Assembly: GCF_002086275.1 (NCBI RefSeq)
Contig: NZ_MVHT01000052.1
Span: 1 to 45,266, forward strand
Source of the DNA: Mycobacterium intermedium
GTDB taxonomy: Bacteria; Actinomycetota; Actinomycetes; Mycobacteriales; Mycobacteriaceae
Length of the DNA stretch: 45,266 bases
Direction: 5' to 3'
Positions 14,427 to 23,132 of the stretch are shown here, in pieces. The translations under genes and the position numbers were made by a program. Each line of letters begins with the position of its first letter. Within the stretch, counting starts at the first letter, position 1. The notes below the pieces were generated by a model that was not told the DNA's origin, did not search any database, and saw only the letters and a list, made by a program, of their open reading frames with translations.

Positions 14427-17374
14427 GTGAAAGACATTCGACGTCAGCTCATCCAGACATTGCTCGTCTGGTGCGCACATTTTCGATACCGGTGATCCTG
14501 TTTTGGGTGCTTACCGTCGGTGCTTTGGGTGCCGTCTCGCCGAAGTTGGAAGAAGTGGCGACGCAGCACGCGGTGTCGACGATGCCCGAGGATAGTCTCG
14601 CGTTTCAAGCGATGATGCGGATCGGCAAGGTGTTCCATGAGTTCAGTTCGGACTCGTCGGCCATGGTCGTGTTGGAAGGGCAGGAGCCACTCGGCGACAG
14701 CGCACACGAGTTCTACAACCGCATCGTCAGCCAGTTGCGAGCCGACGTCGCACACGTCGAACACGTTCAGGATTTTTGGGGTGACCCGCTCACCGCCGCC
14801 AGCACTCAAAGTGGTGACGGGAAGGCCGCATACGTGCAGGTTTTTCTCGTCGGTAATCAGGGCACCGCGGCAAGCAATGAGTCGGTGGCGGCAGTGCGGC
14901 GGATCGTGGATCAAACTCCCGCTCCTGCGGGGATCAAGGCCTACGTGGCCGGCAACACCGTCCTCGTAGGCGACACTGTTGAGGTGGCCCACAAGAGCTT
15001 TGCGATGGTGGCCATGGTTTCCCTCGGCGTCATCTTCGTAATGCTGCTGGTGGTGTACCGCTCGGTGCTGACGACCTTCCTTTCTCTCGTCGTGGTCGTC
15101 ATCGAATTGCTTGCCGCGCAATCGGTCACGGCCTTTTTGGGCCACCTCGAGCTCATCGGGCTTACCCCGAACGCCAACAGCACGATTACGGCGCTTAGCA
15201 TCGCCGCGGGGACGGATTACCTGATTTTCTTATTGGGGCGCTACCACGAAGCCCGGGCAGCCGGCGAAGATCGCGAGACCGCTTTTGGCACCGCATATCA
15301 CGGGGTCTCCCATGTCATCTTGGCTTCCGGGCTGACCGTCGCGGGTGCATGCATGTGTTTGGCGATGACCCGTCTGCCGTATTTCCAGACCATGGGCATG
15401 CCCTGCGCTGTCGCGATGCTGGTGGTTGTGTCGGCGGCCCTCACCCTCGCGCCAGCGGTACTCGCACTTGCCTCGCGCTTTGGTGCCTTCGACCCCAAAC
15501 GTGAGCTGTCGACACGAAATTGGCGCAAAATCGGCACTGCAGTGGTGCGCTGGCCAAAGCCCATCATTGTCGTGACGGCAATGATCGCCGTCATCGGTTT
15601 CGTCGGCCTGCTGACATACGTGCCCAGCTACAACGATCAGAAGTTCACCCCACCGGATATGCCCGCCAACGTCGGGTACGCGGCCGTCGAGCGGCATTTC
15701 TCCCAGGCCCGCATGAATCCCGAATTTCTGATGGTCGAAGCCGACCACGATTTACGCAACCCCGCGGGCATGCTGGTCATCGATAGAATCGCGAAAAGAA
15801 TCTTTCATGAGCGCGGGGTCGCGCGAGTACAGACCATCACCAGGCCGCTGGGTGCGCCACTTGAGCACAGCTCGATTCCGTTCCAGATCTCACTGCGGAA
15901 CGCCGGCACACTGCAAACAGCGAAGTTCTTGAACGACAACGCCGCTGAGATGCTGCAAATGGCGGATGAGATGGGCAAGACCATCGCCATCATGGAACAC
16001 ACCTACGCGATCATGAAGGAGATGGCCGACACGACGCACTCAATGGCCGACAGAACGCATGAGGTGGTCGGTACCGCCGACGAGTTGCGCGACCATATCG
16101 CAGATTTCGACGACTTCTTCAGGCCCATTCGCAGCTATTTCTACTGGGAGCAGCACTGCGCCGACATTCCCGTCTGTTGGTCAATGCGTTCAGTTTTCGA
16201 TGGCTTGGACGCGGTCGACAAGATGTCGGCAGAGTTGGAGGGCCTGAGCGGTGATATCGACCACCTGGATCGGCTCATGCCAAGTCTGTTGGCGGACTTC
16301 GAAGCGACGATCGCCTCGCTGAAGCGCTCGCGTGCCCTGACGTTGTCTACGCAGACCAGGATGGCAGGTATTCAGGCCCTTATTGAAGAGGCAGCCGAGG
16401 GCGCAACCCAGATGGGTCGCGACTTCGACCAAGCCAAGAACGACGACTCCTTCTACCTACCACCGGAGGTCTTCGACAATCCTGACTTCCAACGCGTGAT
16501 GCAGTTGTTTGTCTCTCCCGATGGGAAGGCCGTACGCTTCGTCATCACTCACGACGGCGATCCGGCATCGGTCGAAGGGATCCGGCACATCGCGGGAATC
16601 AAATACGCGGTGGCCGATGCCATCAAAGGCACCCCTTTGGCGAACGCGAGGATATCGTTGACCGGCGCCGCGTCGATGTATGCCGACATTCAGCGTGGCA
16701 CCATCATCGACGTGTTGGTGGCCGGTATCTCAGCCCTGATTCTGATCTTCGCGATCATGTTGCTCGTCACGCGGAGCGTCGTCGCCGCGCTCGTCATAGT
16801 CGGCACAGTGGCCGCATCGCTAGGTACGGCCTGCGGCTTGTCGGTCCTTGTCTGGCAAGACCTTCTGGGGTGTGGCGTGCAGTGGCTCGCGCTGCCGCTG
16901 GCGGTGATAATCCTGCTGGCGGTGGGCTCGGACTACAACCTTTTGGTGGTGTCCCGGCTGAAAGAAGGAATTCACGCCGGCCTCAATACCGCGATCATCC
17001 GTGGCATGGGAGCGACTGGCCGGGTGGCGACTGCTGCCGGTCTGGTATTCGCCTTCACCATGATGGCGATGCTGGTCAGCGATTTGCTGGTAGTCGGACA
17101 AATCGGCACCACAATCGGATTGGGCCTCCTGGTCGACACGCTGATCGTCCGATCCTTCATGCTGCCCGCGATCGCGGCGGCTTTGGGACGCTGGTTCTGG
17201 TGGCCATTGAATACCGTGCGCGCCAAGCCTTTGCGGGAAGGCAAAGGCGCACCCTCAACGAGGCAAGCACATGATGTGAGCTCCAACGGGAACGGCCACG
17301 GCCATTCAATAGGTGCCGTGACCACCGAAGGTGCTTTCGCCGGCGACACCAGCAGCGTGCTTGTGCGAAATTAG
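14423..17374 (+). CDS. MmpL family RND lipid transporter
   Basis: Inner-membrane RND transporter of 983 residues, starting at the ATG that overlaps the mmpS stop. It has the expected layout: TM1 near the N-terminus, a first periplasmic loop, TM2-6, a long second periplasmic region, then TM7-12. The two proton-relay signatures are present, GTDYLIFLLGRYHE (Asp265-Tyr266) and GSDYNLLVVSRLKEG (Asp837-Tyr838). The second periplasmic region contains a helical hairpin rich in Met, Asp and Glu, with two cysteines in HCADIPVCW. This feature belongs to the MmpL4/MmpL5-like group that pairs with MmpS, not to MmpL3. The C-terminal tail is short. MmpLs export cell-envelope lipids or siderophores; synteny points to a lipid made by the Pfa-like synthase. 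Confidence 0.94.
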   Translation: MSERHSTSAHPDIARLVRTFSIPVILFWVLTVGALGAVSPKLEEVATQHAVSTMPEDSLAFQAMMRIGKVFHEFSSDSSAMVVLEGQEPLGDSAHEFYNRIVSQLRADVAHVEHVQDFWGDPLTAASTQSGDGKAAYVQVFLVGNQGTAASNESVAAVRRIVDQTPAPAGIKAYVAGNTVLVGDTVEVAHKSFAMVAMVSLGVIFVMLLVVYRSVLTTFLSLVVVVIELLAAQSVTAFLGHLELIGLTPNANSTITALSIAAGTDYLIFLLGRYHEARAAGEDRETAFGTAYHGVSHVILASGLTVAGACMCLAMTRLPYFQTMGMPCAVAMLVVVSAALTLAPAVLALASRFGAFDPKRELSTRNWRKIGTAVVRWPKPIIVVTAMIAVIGFVGLLTYVPSYNDQKFTPPDMPANVGYAAVERHFSQARMNPEFLMVEADHDLRNPAGMLVIDRIAKRIFHERGVARVQTITRPLGAPLEHSSIPFQISLRNAGTLQTAKFLNDNAAEMLQMADEMGKTIAIMEHTYAIMKEMADTTHSMADRTHEVVGTADELRDHIADFDDFFRPIRSYFYWEQHCADIPVCWSMRSVFDGLDAVDKMSAELEGLSGDIDHLDRLMPSLLADFEATIASLKRSRALTLSTQTRMAGIQALIEEAAEGATQMGRDFDQAKNDDSFYLPPEVFDNPDFQRVMQLFVSPDGKAVRFVITHDGDPASVEGIRHIAGIKYAVADAIKGTPLANARISLTGAASMYADIQRGTIIDVLVAGISALILIFAIMLLVTRSVVAALVIVGTVAASLGTACGLSVLVWQDLLGCGVQWLALPLAVIILLAVGSDYNLLVVSRLKEGIHAGLNTAIIRGMGATGRVATAAGLVFAFTMMAMLVSDLLVVGQIGTTIGLGLLVDTLIVRSFMLPAIAAALGRWFWWPLNTVRAKPLREGKGAPSTRQAHDVSSNGNGHGHSIGAVTTEGAFAGDTSSVLVRN

Positions 17375-17522
17375 CCGACCCTTGATCTGCCGTATGGGCG
17401 GTCTATCGTGTTGCATGGTGCGGCGCTTAGCTGAACGTCTTGCATCGGAATGTAAAGGGCCGCTGAGCTTCCGTGTGACTAGCGTCTAGCCGATGGTTAG
17501 GACGGTGTAGCAGTGATTCGGG

Positions 17523-18656
17523 TTAGCGCGGCTGGTAGCTGCGGGGCGGGTGTCCGGTCCAGCGTCGGAAGGCGCGAGTGAATGCGCTCGGTTCGGAGAA
17601 TCCGAGGCGTTGGGACAGTTGGGCGATGGTTTGGTCGCCGCGCGCTAGGGCACATAAGGCGGCGTCACGTAGTACTTGGTCGCGGATTTCCGAGATCGAA
17701 GTATTCTCTTCGCGAAGGCGGCGCCACAGCGTTGGACGGCTCATTCCGACGCGTGCGGCGATCTCATTGCTGGTGCAGTTGGGGTCTCCGAGTTTGTCTT
17801 CGATGATGTGGCGTACTTGGTCGGTGACGGTGGTTTGCTGGTCGCATTGGGTTAGGAGCTTGGTCGGGGCGTCATGCAGGAGGTCTTCGATGTCGTCGTG
17901 ACTACGCGCGAACCGGTGGGCAAGTGCGTCGGCGTTGAAGACCAGTGCGGCTCGTCGGGCATTGAACATTGGGGGTGCGCCGAACATGGCGTGGTATCCG
18001 GCTTTTCGAGTCGTTTCAGCGTGGGGGAGTTCGACTTGGTGCAGTCTCAGGGATCGGCGGGTGGCCCAATTGATGATTCGGTGGGCGACGACGAGGAGTG
18101 CTACCGACGCCACCGGTAGCGCCGAGGCGTCGAAGTCGGCGACGTCGATTGCCAGTACGGCGGTGTGTCCGGTTTGTTCGATAGTGACGGCGGGCAGGCC
18201 GGCGAAAGCGGTGCGGAATTCTTGGTAGCGTTTGACCGCGGTGCTCAGGTCGGGTGCGCCGCAGACGGCGAAGGTGAGTAGTCGTAGCGCCCCCGGGGCG
18301 AGTTTGATCCTGGCTAGGCCCAACAGGGTGTCGCCGGTGATCTGCCAGAGGTGTTGCATGCCCAGGGCGGCGTTGGCGGGAGTGATCTGCACATAGTGGT
18401 TGAGGTGGCCCGATGTGGTGGAGATCTTTGCTGCCTGCACCAAAGCCGGCAGGTCCCAACGCTGTTTGACTGCCACACGCACGAATTCTCTGGCTTCCTC
18501 GGCCGGTAGGGCGTAGCCGACGGTCGGGGTGGGGGTGGAGGACAAAGTGAGCGGCTTGCTGCTGCTGCTGCGTTGTGCCGGCTCGCAAATCAGGGTTCTG
18601 GCGGTTGACGGGAGTCGGTCTCGGCGGTGGAGGTGTTCGTTTTGTTGAAGGGTCAT
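17523..18656 (-). CDS. AraC-family transcriptional regulator
   Basis: Regulator of 377 residues, convergent to mmpL. The N-terminal two-thirds matches the arabinose-binding-like domain of OruR/ArgR-type AraC proteins (EFVRVAVKQRWDLPALVQ, RLLTFAVCGAPDLSTAVKRY). The C-terminal 95 residues hold two helix-turn-helix motifs: SNEIAARVGMSRPTLWRRLREE and the conserved second motif IAQLSQRLGFSEPSAFTRAF followed by RRWTGHPPRSY. The start at 18656 is chosen because GAGGAA lies six bases before it; a start 14 codons upstream is possible. A pair of direct repeats spaced by 22 bp lies about 210-245 bp upstream and may be its own operator. It may control the lipid locus or the redox genes. The ligand is unknown. 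Confidence 0.9.
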   Translation of the reverse strand: MTLQQNEHLHRRDRLPSTARTLICEPAQRSSSSKPLTLSSTPTPTVGYALPAEEAREFVRVAVKQRWDLPALVQAAKISTTSGHLNHYVQITPANAALGMQHLWQITGDTLLGLARIKLAPGALRLLTFAVCGAPDLSTAVKRYQEFRTAFAGLPAVTIEQTGHTAVLAIDVADFDASALPVASVALLVVAHRIINWATRRSLRLHQVELPHAETTRKAGYHAMFGAPPMFNARRAALVFNADALAHRFARSHDDIEDLLHDAPTKLLTQCDQQTTVTDQVRHIIEDKLGDPNCTSNEIAARVGMSRPTLWRRLREENTSISEIRDQVLRDAALCALARGDQTIAQLSQRLGFSEPSAFTRAFRRWTGHPPRSYQPR

Positions 18657-19325
18657 GATTGCTTCCTCTTGTCCCGTCAGAGGGGGGACATCGGACAATG
18701 GTCCAACGTCGGCTTTTCGCTAGTCATGTGGTTCAACGCTTTTCAGTTGGCATCATCGGCTACTGCGAACCTGATGAGGGCAACGAGTCCACTCCTGCGC
18801 GAACGGCAACTCGGAGTCCCGCTCGGCCACTTGTCGCCTCAGGCCAAGCATCATTGCTTTACGGCTGACAAATAGTTGTTATTCAGATGACGAATAGTCA
18901 ATATACATGAGTGTGGTAGCGCACACAAGGGTTGGGGCATGCGCGTCACAAACAAGAGGTCAACAGAACTGAGACACCGCGTCATCGTGCAATAGGCTAG
19001 GAATGCCTTGCGTGCGAAGGGCCAGTTCACGTCAGTAGCAAGGTCATGCTAGTGGTGCGGATGCGGAGTCGTATGTCCACGCGAAGACGTGCGAAGCGGG
19101 CTTTCGTAGACGTGACACCTGACGTTGTCGAAATATCAAGGGGGGCTGGATTTTCCGCGTAACTAGCAAGCGTGAAGGCGGGCTTAATCGGTGCCCACAG
19201 CTAGTCGAACGGTAGCAGAAGACGCCGCCCCTGACCGATGGTCATGACGGTGTGGCTGTACTTGGGTGACGTTCATGGCGAGAGTCCCGTAGAGGGGTCG
19301 GGACGGCTTGCGGCTCTCTCGCTGA
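18657..19325. other. Gene-poor stretch upstream of the AraC gene
   Basis: These 669 bp contain no frame that I can support as a gene. The right half has frequent stops in all frames and irregular composition, as in decayed sequence. The left-centre part (about 18860-18910) is locally A/T-rich and contains the direct repeat pair listed separately, so it probably holds the araC-type promoter. Confidence 0.5.
18866..18898. promoter_or_regulatory. Paired direct repeats TGAC(A/G)AATAGT, candidate AraC-type operator
   Basis: TGACAAATAGT at 18866-18876 and TGACGAATAGT at 18888-18898 differ at one base and are exactly 22 bp apart, about two helical turns. AraC-family dimers commonly bind direct repeats with this spacing. 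The second repeat also lies inside the inverted sequence TGAC-GAATA-GTCA (18888-18900). The only regulator of this class in the window is the gene immediately to the left, so autoregulation is the simplest reading. Confidence 0.5.
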
Positions 19326-19723
19326 TCAAGGTGCCATCAACTCGTCGGCAACGACATCAGGAACGTCCAGGGTCATCACGTGGCCGACATTCGTCAGGAC
19401 GCGGGCGTCGACGTTGGGAATCAGCCTCTGCGCGCGCGCAAGTGCGGCTGGCGGCCCGTCGGCGTAGATGACATCTCGCTCGCCGAGCAGCACGGTGGCA
19501 GGTGCGCTGATCCGGCGCAGTTCGTCGTCGGTGACACCGCCGCGCCATGGAGCAGGGCAAGTGGCGGCGCGGACTCGGGACCGCTGACTCGGTCGTGTGT
19601 CGTACCGAACGACGTCGTAACGTCTCGCTCTTCGACGGGAACGGGCCAACTGCGCACGATCTCGTCGTATTTCTCGATGAACTGCACCCGAGTCTCTCGG
19701 CTCCAAAGATTTAGGTTCACCAT
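19326..19723 (-). pseudogene. Alpha/beta hydrolase, internally deleted and out of frame
   Basis: The N-terminal part runs from the ATG at 19721-19723 (MVNLNLWSRETRVQF) to PPLALLHGAAVSP, the usual entry to the oxyanion loop of an alpha/beta hydrolase. The C-terminal part is in a different frame: TDDELRRISAPATVLLGERD, then NVDARVLTNVGHVMTLD with the catalytic-His region, ending at the TGA at 19326-19328. The two parts meet near 19530-19550, and the whole nucleophile-elbow and cap region is missing. The remnant spans about 400 bp where roughly 800-900 would be expected. I therefore call it a deletion pseudogene. A TCACCCGGGTGA site sits 30 bp before its start, so it was probably once a member of that regulon. 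Confidence 0.8.
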
Positions 19724-19752
19724 GCGCAAAGGGTAGTCGCGGGAGCCGCAAC

Positions 19753-19764
19753 TCACCCGGGTGA
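19753..19764. promoter_or_regulatory. Operator-like palindrome TCACCCGGGTGA, site A
   Basis: Perfect 12-bp palindrome in the gap between the hydrolase pseudogene (start 30 bp to the left) and the SDR gene (start 175 bp to the right). Ten bases further right, GGGGTGA (19774-19780) and TCACCCC (19788-19794) form a second, spaced inverted pair of the same half-site. One of five exact copies in the window. Confidence 0.7.
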
Positions 19765-19938
19765 AACAGCCTTGGGGTGATGTGGGCTCACCCCTGCCGT
19801 CAGCAGACTGAAGCCAGTTCAACATCGGCATACCGAGCGCCGGGTTCCGTCGCCAACGCTTCCCTTACCGGTCTCCAGCCGAACAACGGTGCAAATAGCA
19901 CGTCAAGAGCGCCAAGAAAGCAGCAGAAGGGTTTCATC

Positions 19939-20709
19939 ATGCACTTCGAATCCAAGAAGATCGTCGTCGTCGGAGGCAGCGCCGGTATGGGCCGGCAGGT
20001 CGCTGCCGATATCGTGCGCCATGGCGGCAGTGCGGTGATCGTCGGCAGGTCGAAAGAGCGCGTTGATGACACCGTGACGGAATTGACCGGCGGAGGCGGG
20101 CAAGCCTGGGGGATCACCGCAGAGTTGACCGATCGCGGCGCGGTGGCCGATGTGCAGCGCGCACTTTCTGAGCAGCACGATGATGCGACCCTGCTGGTCA
20201 ACGCTGCCGGATTCTTTGTGCCGAAGCCGTTTCTCGAATACGATGCCGCCGTTTACGACTCCTACATGGAGTTGAACTACGCACTGTTCTTCCTCACGCA
20301 AACCGTTGTTTCCGGCATGATCGCCAACGGTGGGGGCGGGTCAATCGTCAACATCGGCAGCATGTGGGCACATCAGGCGATCGGTCTGACCCCATCGACG
20401 GTGTACTCGATGCAAAAGGCGGGCCTGCATGCGCTGACCCACAACCTCGCCATCGAGCTCGCCGAGCACCAGATCCGGGTCAACGCGGTCGCGCCGGCCG
20501 TCGTCAAGACTCCGCTCTACGAGGGGTTCCTTCCCAAAGACGAGATCGACTCCACTCTGGCCACATTCGCGCCGCTGCATCCGCTGGGCCGAATCGGCAC
20601 CCCCGCAGACGTAGCCAGCGCCGTGACGTATCTGCTGTCCGATGAGGCCAGTTGGGTCACCGGCGCGATTCTCAACGTCGACGGCGGCATAATGGCCGGC
20701 CGCAACTAA
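19939..20709 (+). CDS. Short-chain dehydrogenase/reductase (SDR)
   Basis: Classical SDR of 256 residues using NAD(P)(H). The start ATG 19939 follows AGAAGG at 19925-19930; the frame is open further upstream but without a ribosome site. The nucleotide-binding glycine motif is GGSAGMGR at residues 12-19, and NAAG follows in the expected place. The catalytic residues are Ser141, Tyr156 and Lys160 (VYSMQKAG). The C-terminus carries the usual WVTGAILNVDGG. The substrate cannot be told. It lies on + just before msrB (63 bp gap) and downstream of operator-like site A, so it may be co-expressed with the Msr genes. Confidence 0.92.
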   Translation: MHFESKKIVVVGGSAGMGRQVAADIVRHGGSAVIVGRSKERVDDTVTELTGGGGQAWGITAELTDRGAVADVQRALSEQHDDATLLVNAAGFFVPKPFLEYDAAVYDSYMELNYALFFLTQTVVSGMIANGGGGSIVNIGSMWAHQAIGLTPSTVYSMQKAGLHALTHNLAIELAEHQIRVNAVAPAVVKTPLYEGFLPKDEIDSTLATFAPLHPLGRIGTPADVASAVTYLLSDEASWVTGAILNVDGGIMAGRN

Positions 20710-20772
20710 CCGACGACTACACCGAAATATCAAGCGCAGCAACATAAAGGCTGCGCGAACAAAGGAGAACAA

Positions 20773-21261
20773 GTGTCACACCAGTACACCAAAGACCCTG
20801 CCGCGGTGCGTGAACTCAGCCCTGAGCAATACCACGTCACGCAGGAAAACGGCACGGAACGTCCCTTCACCGGCGAGTATTGCGACAATCACGAACCGGG
20901 CCTCTACGTCGACATTGTCTCAGGCGAACCGCTTTTCGCCTCAGTCGACAAATTCGACAGTGGGAGCGGCTGGCCGAGTTTCACCCAACCGCTCACCGCG
21001 GACAGCGTCGTCGAGAAGCGCGACCGCAGCCACTTCATGGATCGGATCGAGGTGCGATCGGCCCACGCCGACAGCCACTTGGGCCACGTATTTCCCGACG
21101 GACCCGCGCAAGCCGGCGGGTTGCGCTACTGCATCAACTCCGCATCCCTGCGATTCATCCACCGGGATGACCTGGAAGCCCAGGGTTATGGGCAGTATCT
21201 GGGCTTGTTCACCGAAGACGTTTCGCAGCACCGCCAAACCGTCGGCGAGCAGCAATCATGA
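20773..21261 (+). CDS. msrB: Peptide-methionine (R)-S-oxide reductase MsrB
   Basis: Reduces the R-epimer of methionine sulfoxide in proteins. It has 162 residues from a GTG start, five bases after AAAGGAG (20761-20767). Family motifs are present: GEPLF, KFDSGSGWPSF, and the catalytic Cys120 in GGLRYCINSASLRF. The four zinc cysteines of many MsrBs are missing (VDIVSGEPLF), as in zinc-free forms. The usual resolving cysteine in SGCGWPSF is a serine here. Cys37 (GEYCDNHEPG) is the only other cysteine seen and might serve in recycling. The stop overlaps the msrA start as ATGA. Confidence 0.95.
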   Translation: MSHQYTKDPAAVRELSPEQYHVTQENGTERPFTGEYCDNHEPGLYVDIVSGEPLFASVDKFDSGSGWPSFTQPLTADSVVEKRDRSHFMDRIEVRSAHADSHLGHVFPDGPAQAGGLRYCINSASLRFIHRDDLEAQGYGQYLGLFTEDVSQHRQTVGEQQS

Positions 21262-21806
21262 CTCACCACGAAAAAATCGCCGTCCTCGCCGGGGGATGCT
21301 TCTGGGGCATGGAAGAGTTGTTCCGCGCGCAGCCCGGTGTGGTGTCCACCCGCGTCGGCTACACCGGTGGCAGGAACACGCATCCCACCTACGGCAATCA
21401 CCCCGGCCACGCTGAGGCGCTCGAAATCACCTATGACCCAGACGAAACCGACTACCGGGGCCTGTTGGAATTCTTCTTTCAGATCCACGACCCGACCACC
21501 AAAAATCGTCAGGGCAACGATGTCGGGACCAGCTACCGGTCAGCAATCTTCTACCTGGACGACGAGCAGAAGCGAATCGCACTGAGCACCATCGCAGATG
21601 TCGAGCGCTCAGGGCGATGGCCCGGCTCGATTGTCACCGAGGTGATTCCCGCTGAGACGTTTTGGGAAGCCGAACCTGAACACCAGGATTACCTGCAGCG
21701 TTTCCCATCCGGCTACACATGCCACTACATCCGCCCTCAGTGGACGTCGCCCAGCGGTGAGGGCGCAACCTTGGGGTCAGTAACGGCCGATCATGCCTCG
21801 CAGTAA
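21258..21806 (+). CDS. msrA: Peptide-methionine (S)-S-oxide reductase MsrA
   Basis: Repairs the S-epimer of methionine sulfoxide. It has 182 residues, with the ATG overlapping the msrB stop. The active site GCFWG (Cys14) is intact, as are RVGYTGG, GHAEALEI, the DPTTKNRQGNDVGTSYRS core, and EAEPEHQDY. The msrB-msrA coupling covers both sulfoxide epimers. Thioredoxin is the usual reductant, and a thioredoxin gene lies 1.3 kb away on the opposite strand. Confidence 0.97.
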   Translation: MTHHEKIAVLAGGCFWGMEELFRAQPGVVSTRVGYTGGRNTHPTYGNHPGHAEALEITYDPDETDYRGLLEFFFQIHDPTTKNRQGNDVGTSYRSAIFYLDDEQKRIALSTIADVERSGRWPGSIVTEVIPAETFWEAEPEHQDYLQRFPSGYTCHYIRPQWTSPSGEGATLGSVTADHASQ

Positions 21807-21955
21807 CTATGTGGGGTCGGCAACGCAGGCCCGGACAGTGCCGTCTCATTGGCAGCTGCTGTTGAGCGGATACGCGCCATTGGCGGTCTATGTCGCCATA
21901 TGTGTTGCAGTGCGGGCGGCGTCGCGGGCAGGAACCAGGGAGCGACGGTGACCGC

Positions 21956-23044
21956 ATGACGCAGAATCCGAATCTGGCCGCCTTGTCAGCCGCGGGCGTG
22001 TCGGTCTGGCTGGATGACCTCTCCCGGGATCTCTTGCGGTCCGGCGGTCTGCAAACGCTTATCGACACCAGAAGTGTTGTCGGCATCACCACGAACCCGT
22101 CCACCTTTGAGCGCGCACTCACACAAGGCCGCGCCTACGACGGCCAGCTCGCCGAGCTGACCGCCAGTGGTAGCGACATCGACACCGCAGTCCGAACAGC
22201 GATCACCGACGACGTCCGGGCGGCCTGTGACGTGCTTCGCCCTCAGTGGGAGGCCTCCGACGGCGTCGACGGGAGAGTATCGATTGAAGTGGATCCAGCA
22301 CTGGCGAACAACACCGACGCAACCGTCACGCAGGCCATCGAGTTGGCCAAAATCGTTGATCGGCCCAACGTCTTCATCAAAATTCCGGCGACTGCGGCGG
22401 GGCTACCCGCGATTACCGCGGTGCTGGCCAACGGTGTCTCGGTGAATGTGACGCTGATCTTTTCCGTGCAACGGCACCGAGCGGTGATGGACGCATATCT
22501 GTCCGGCATCGAGGGCGCGCAGCAGGCGGGCGCTGATGTCTCCACAATCCACTCGGTCGCATCACTTTTCGTGTCTCGGGTGGACACCGAAGTCGACAAG
22601 CGACTCGAGGCCATCGGCTCCGATGCTGCACGCGCACTGCGGGGACGGGCCGGCGTGGCCAACGCGCACTTGGCGTACGCGGCCTACCAGCAGGTCTTTG
22701 AAGCGGGGTCGCGATTCGCCGCGCTGCGCGCCGGCGGTGCTCGCGTGCAACGCCCGTTGTGGGCCTCGACCGGCGTGAAGAACCCCGCCTACCCCGACAC
22801 GATGTACGTGGCCGAACTCGTGGCGCCAAACACCGTCAGCACCATGCCCGAGGCGACACTTGCGGCGGTGGCGGAGCGCGGCGTGGCTGTCGGTGACACC
22901 GTGACCGGCAAGGCGAAGCGGGCGCGGGAAGTGCTCGACCGATTGACTGCGGTCGGTATCGATCTGTTCGACGCGTTCGACGGGCTCGAACGCGACGGGG
23001 TAGCCAAGTTCGCGGCGTCCTGGCAGCGGTTAGTCCAGCGCTAA
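21956..23044 (+). CDS. tal: Transaldolase
   Basis: Pentose-phosphate enzyme that transfers a dihydroxyacetone unit from sedoheptulose-7-phosphate to glyceraldehyde-3-phosphate, 362 residues. Motifs include SVWLDDLSRDLL near the N-terminus, GITTNPSTFERAL, the Schiff-base Lys142 in NVFIKIPATAAGL, VNVTLIFS, and RPLWASTGVKNP. The length and the late lysine fit the actinobacterial long-form transaldolases. The ATG at 21956 is chosen because the conserved N-terminus begins there; AGGGAG at 21937-21942 is rather far upstream. It follows msrA by 149 bp and converges with thioredoxin. Extra transaldolase in a redox island would fit a need for NADPH, but this is inference. A second, housekeeping tal is likely elsewhere in the genome. 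Confidence 0.95.
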   Translation: MTQNPNLAALSAAGVSVWLDDLSRDLLRSGGLQTLIDTRSVVGITTNPSTFERALTQGRAYDGQLAELTASGSDIDTAVRTAITDDVRAACDVLRPQWEASDGVDGRVSIEVDPALANNTDATVTQAIELAKIVDRPNVFIKIPATAAGLPAITAVLANGVSVNVTLIFSVQRHRAVMDAYLSGIEGAQQAGADVSTIHSVASLFVSRVDTEVDKRLEAIGSDAARALRGRAGVANAHLAYAAYQQVFEAGSRFAALRAGGARVQRPLWASTGVKNPAYPDTMYVAELVAPNTVSTMPEATLAAVAERGVAVGDTVTGKAKRAREVLDRLTAVGIDLFDAFDGLERDGVAKFAASWQRLVQR

Positions 23045-23132
23045 CCCCATGCGGCACCGAACCTTCCGCCCCTGGAGACCCACCGTCTGATCAAGCCGGG
23101 TGGCGCTGTTGTTGCGCGGACACTGATAGTGC

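Noticed and set aside
19129..20734. 12-mer CGAAATATCAAG occurring at 19129 and 20723
   Set aside because: No symmetry, unrelated positions relative to genes; probably chance.
23080..23103. CCACC/GGTGG hairpin between tal and thioredoxin genes
   Set aside because: Five-base arms with a 14-base loop and no T-run; too weak to call a terminator.
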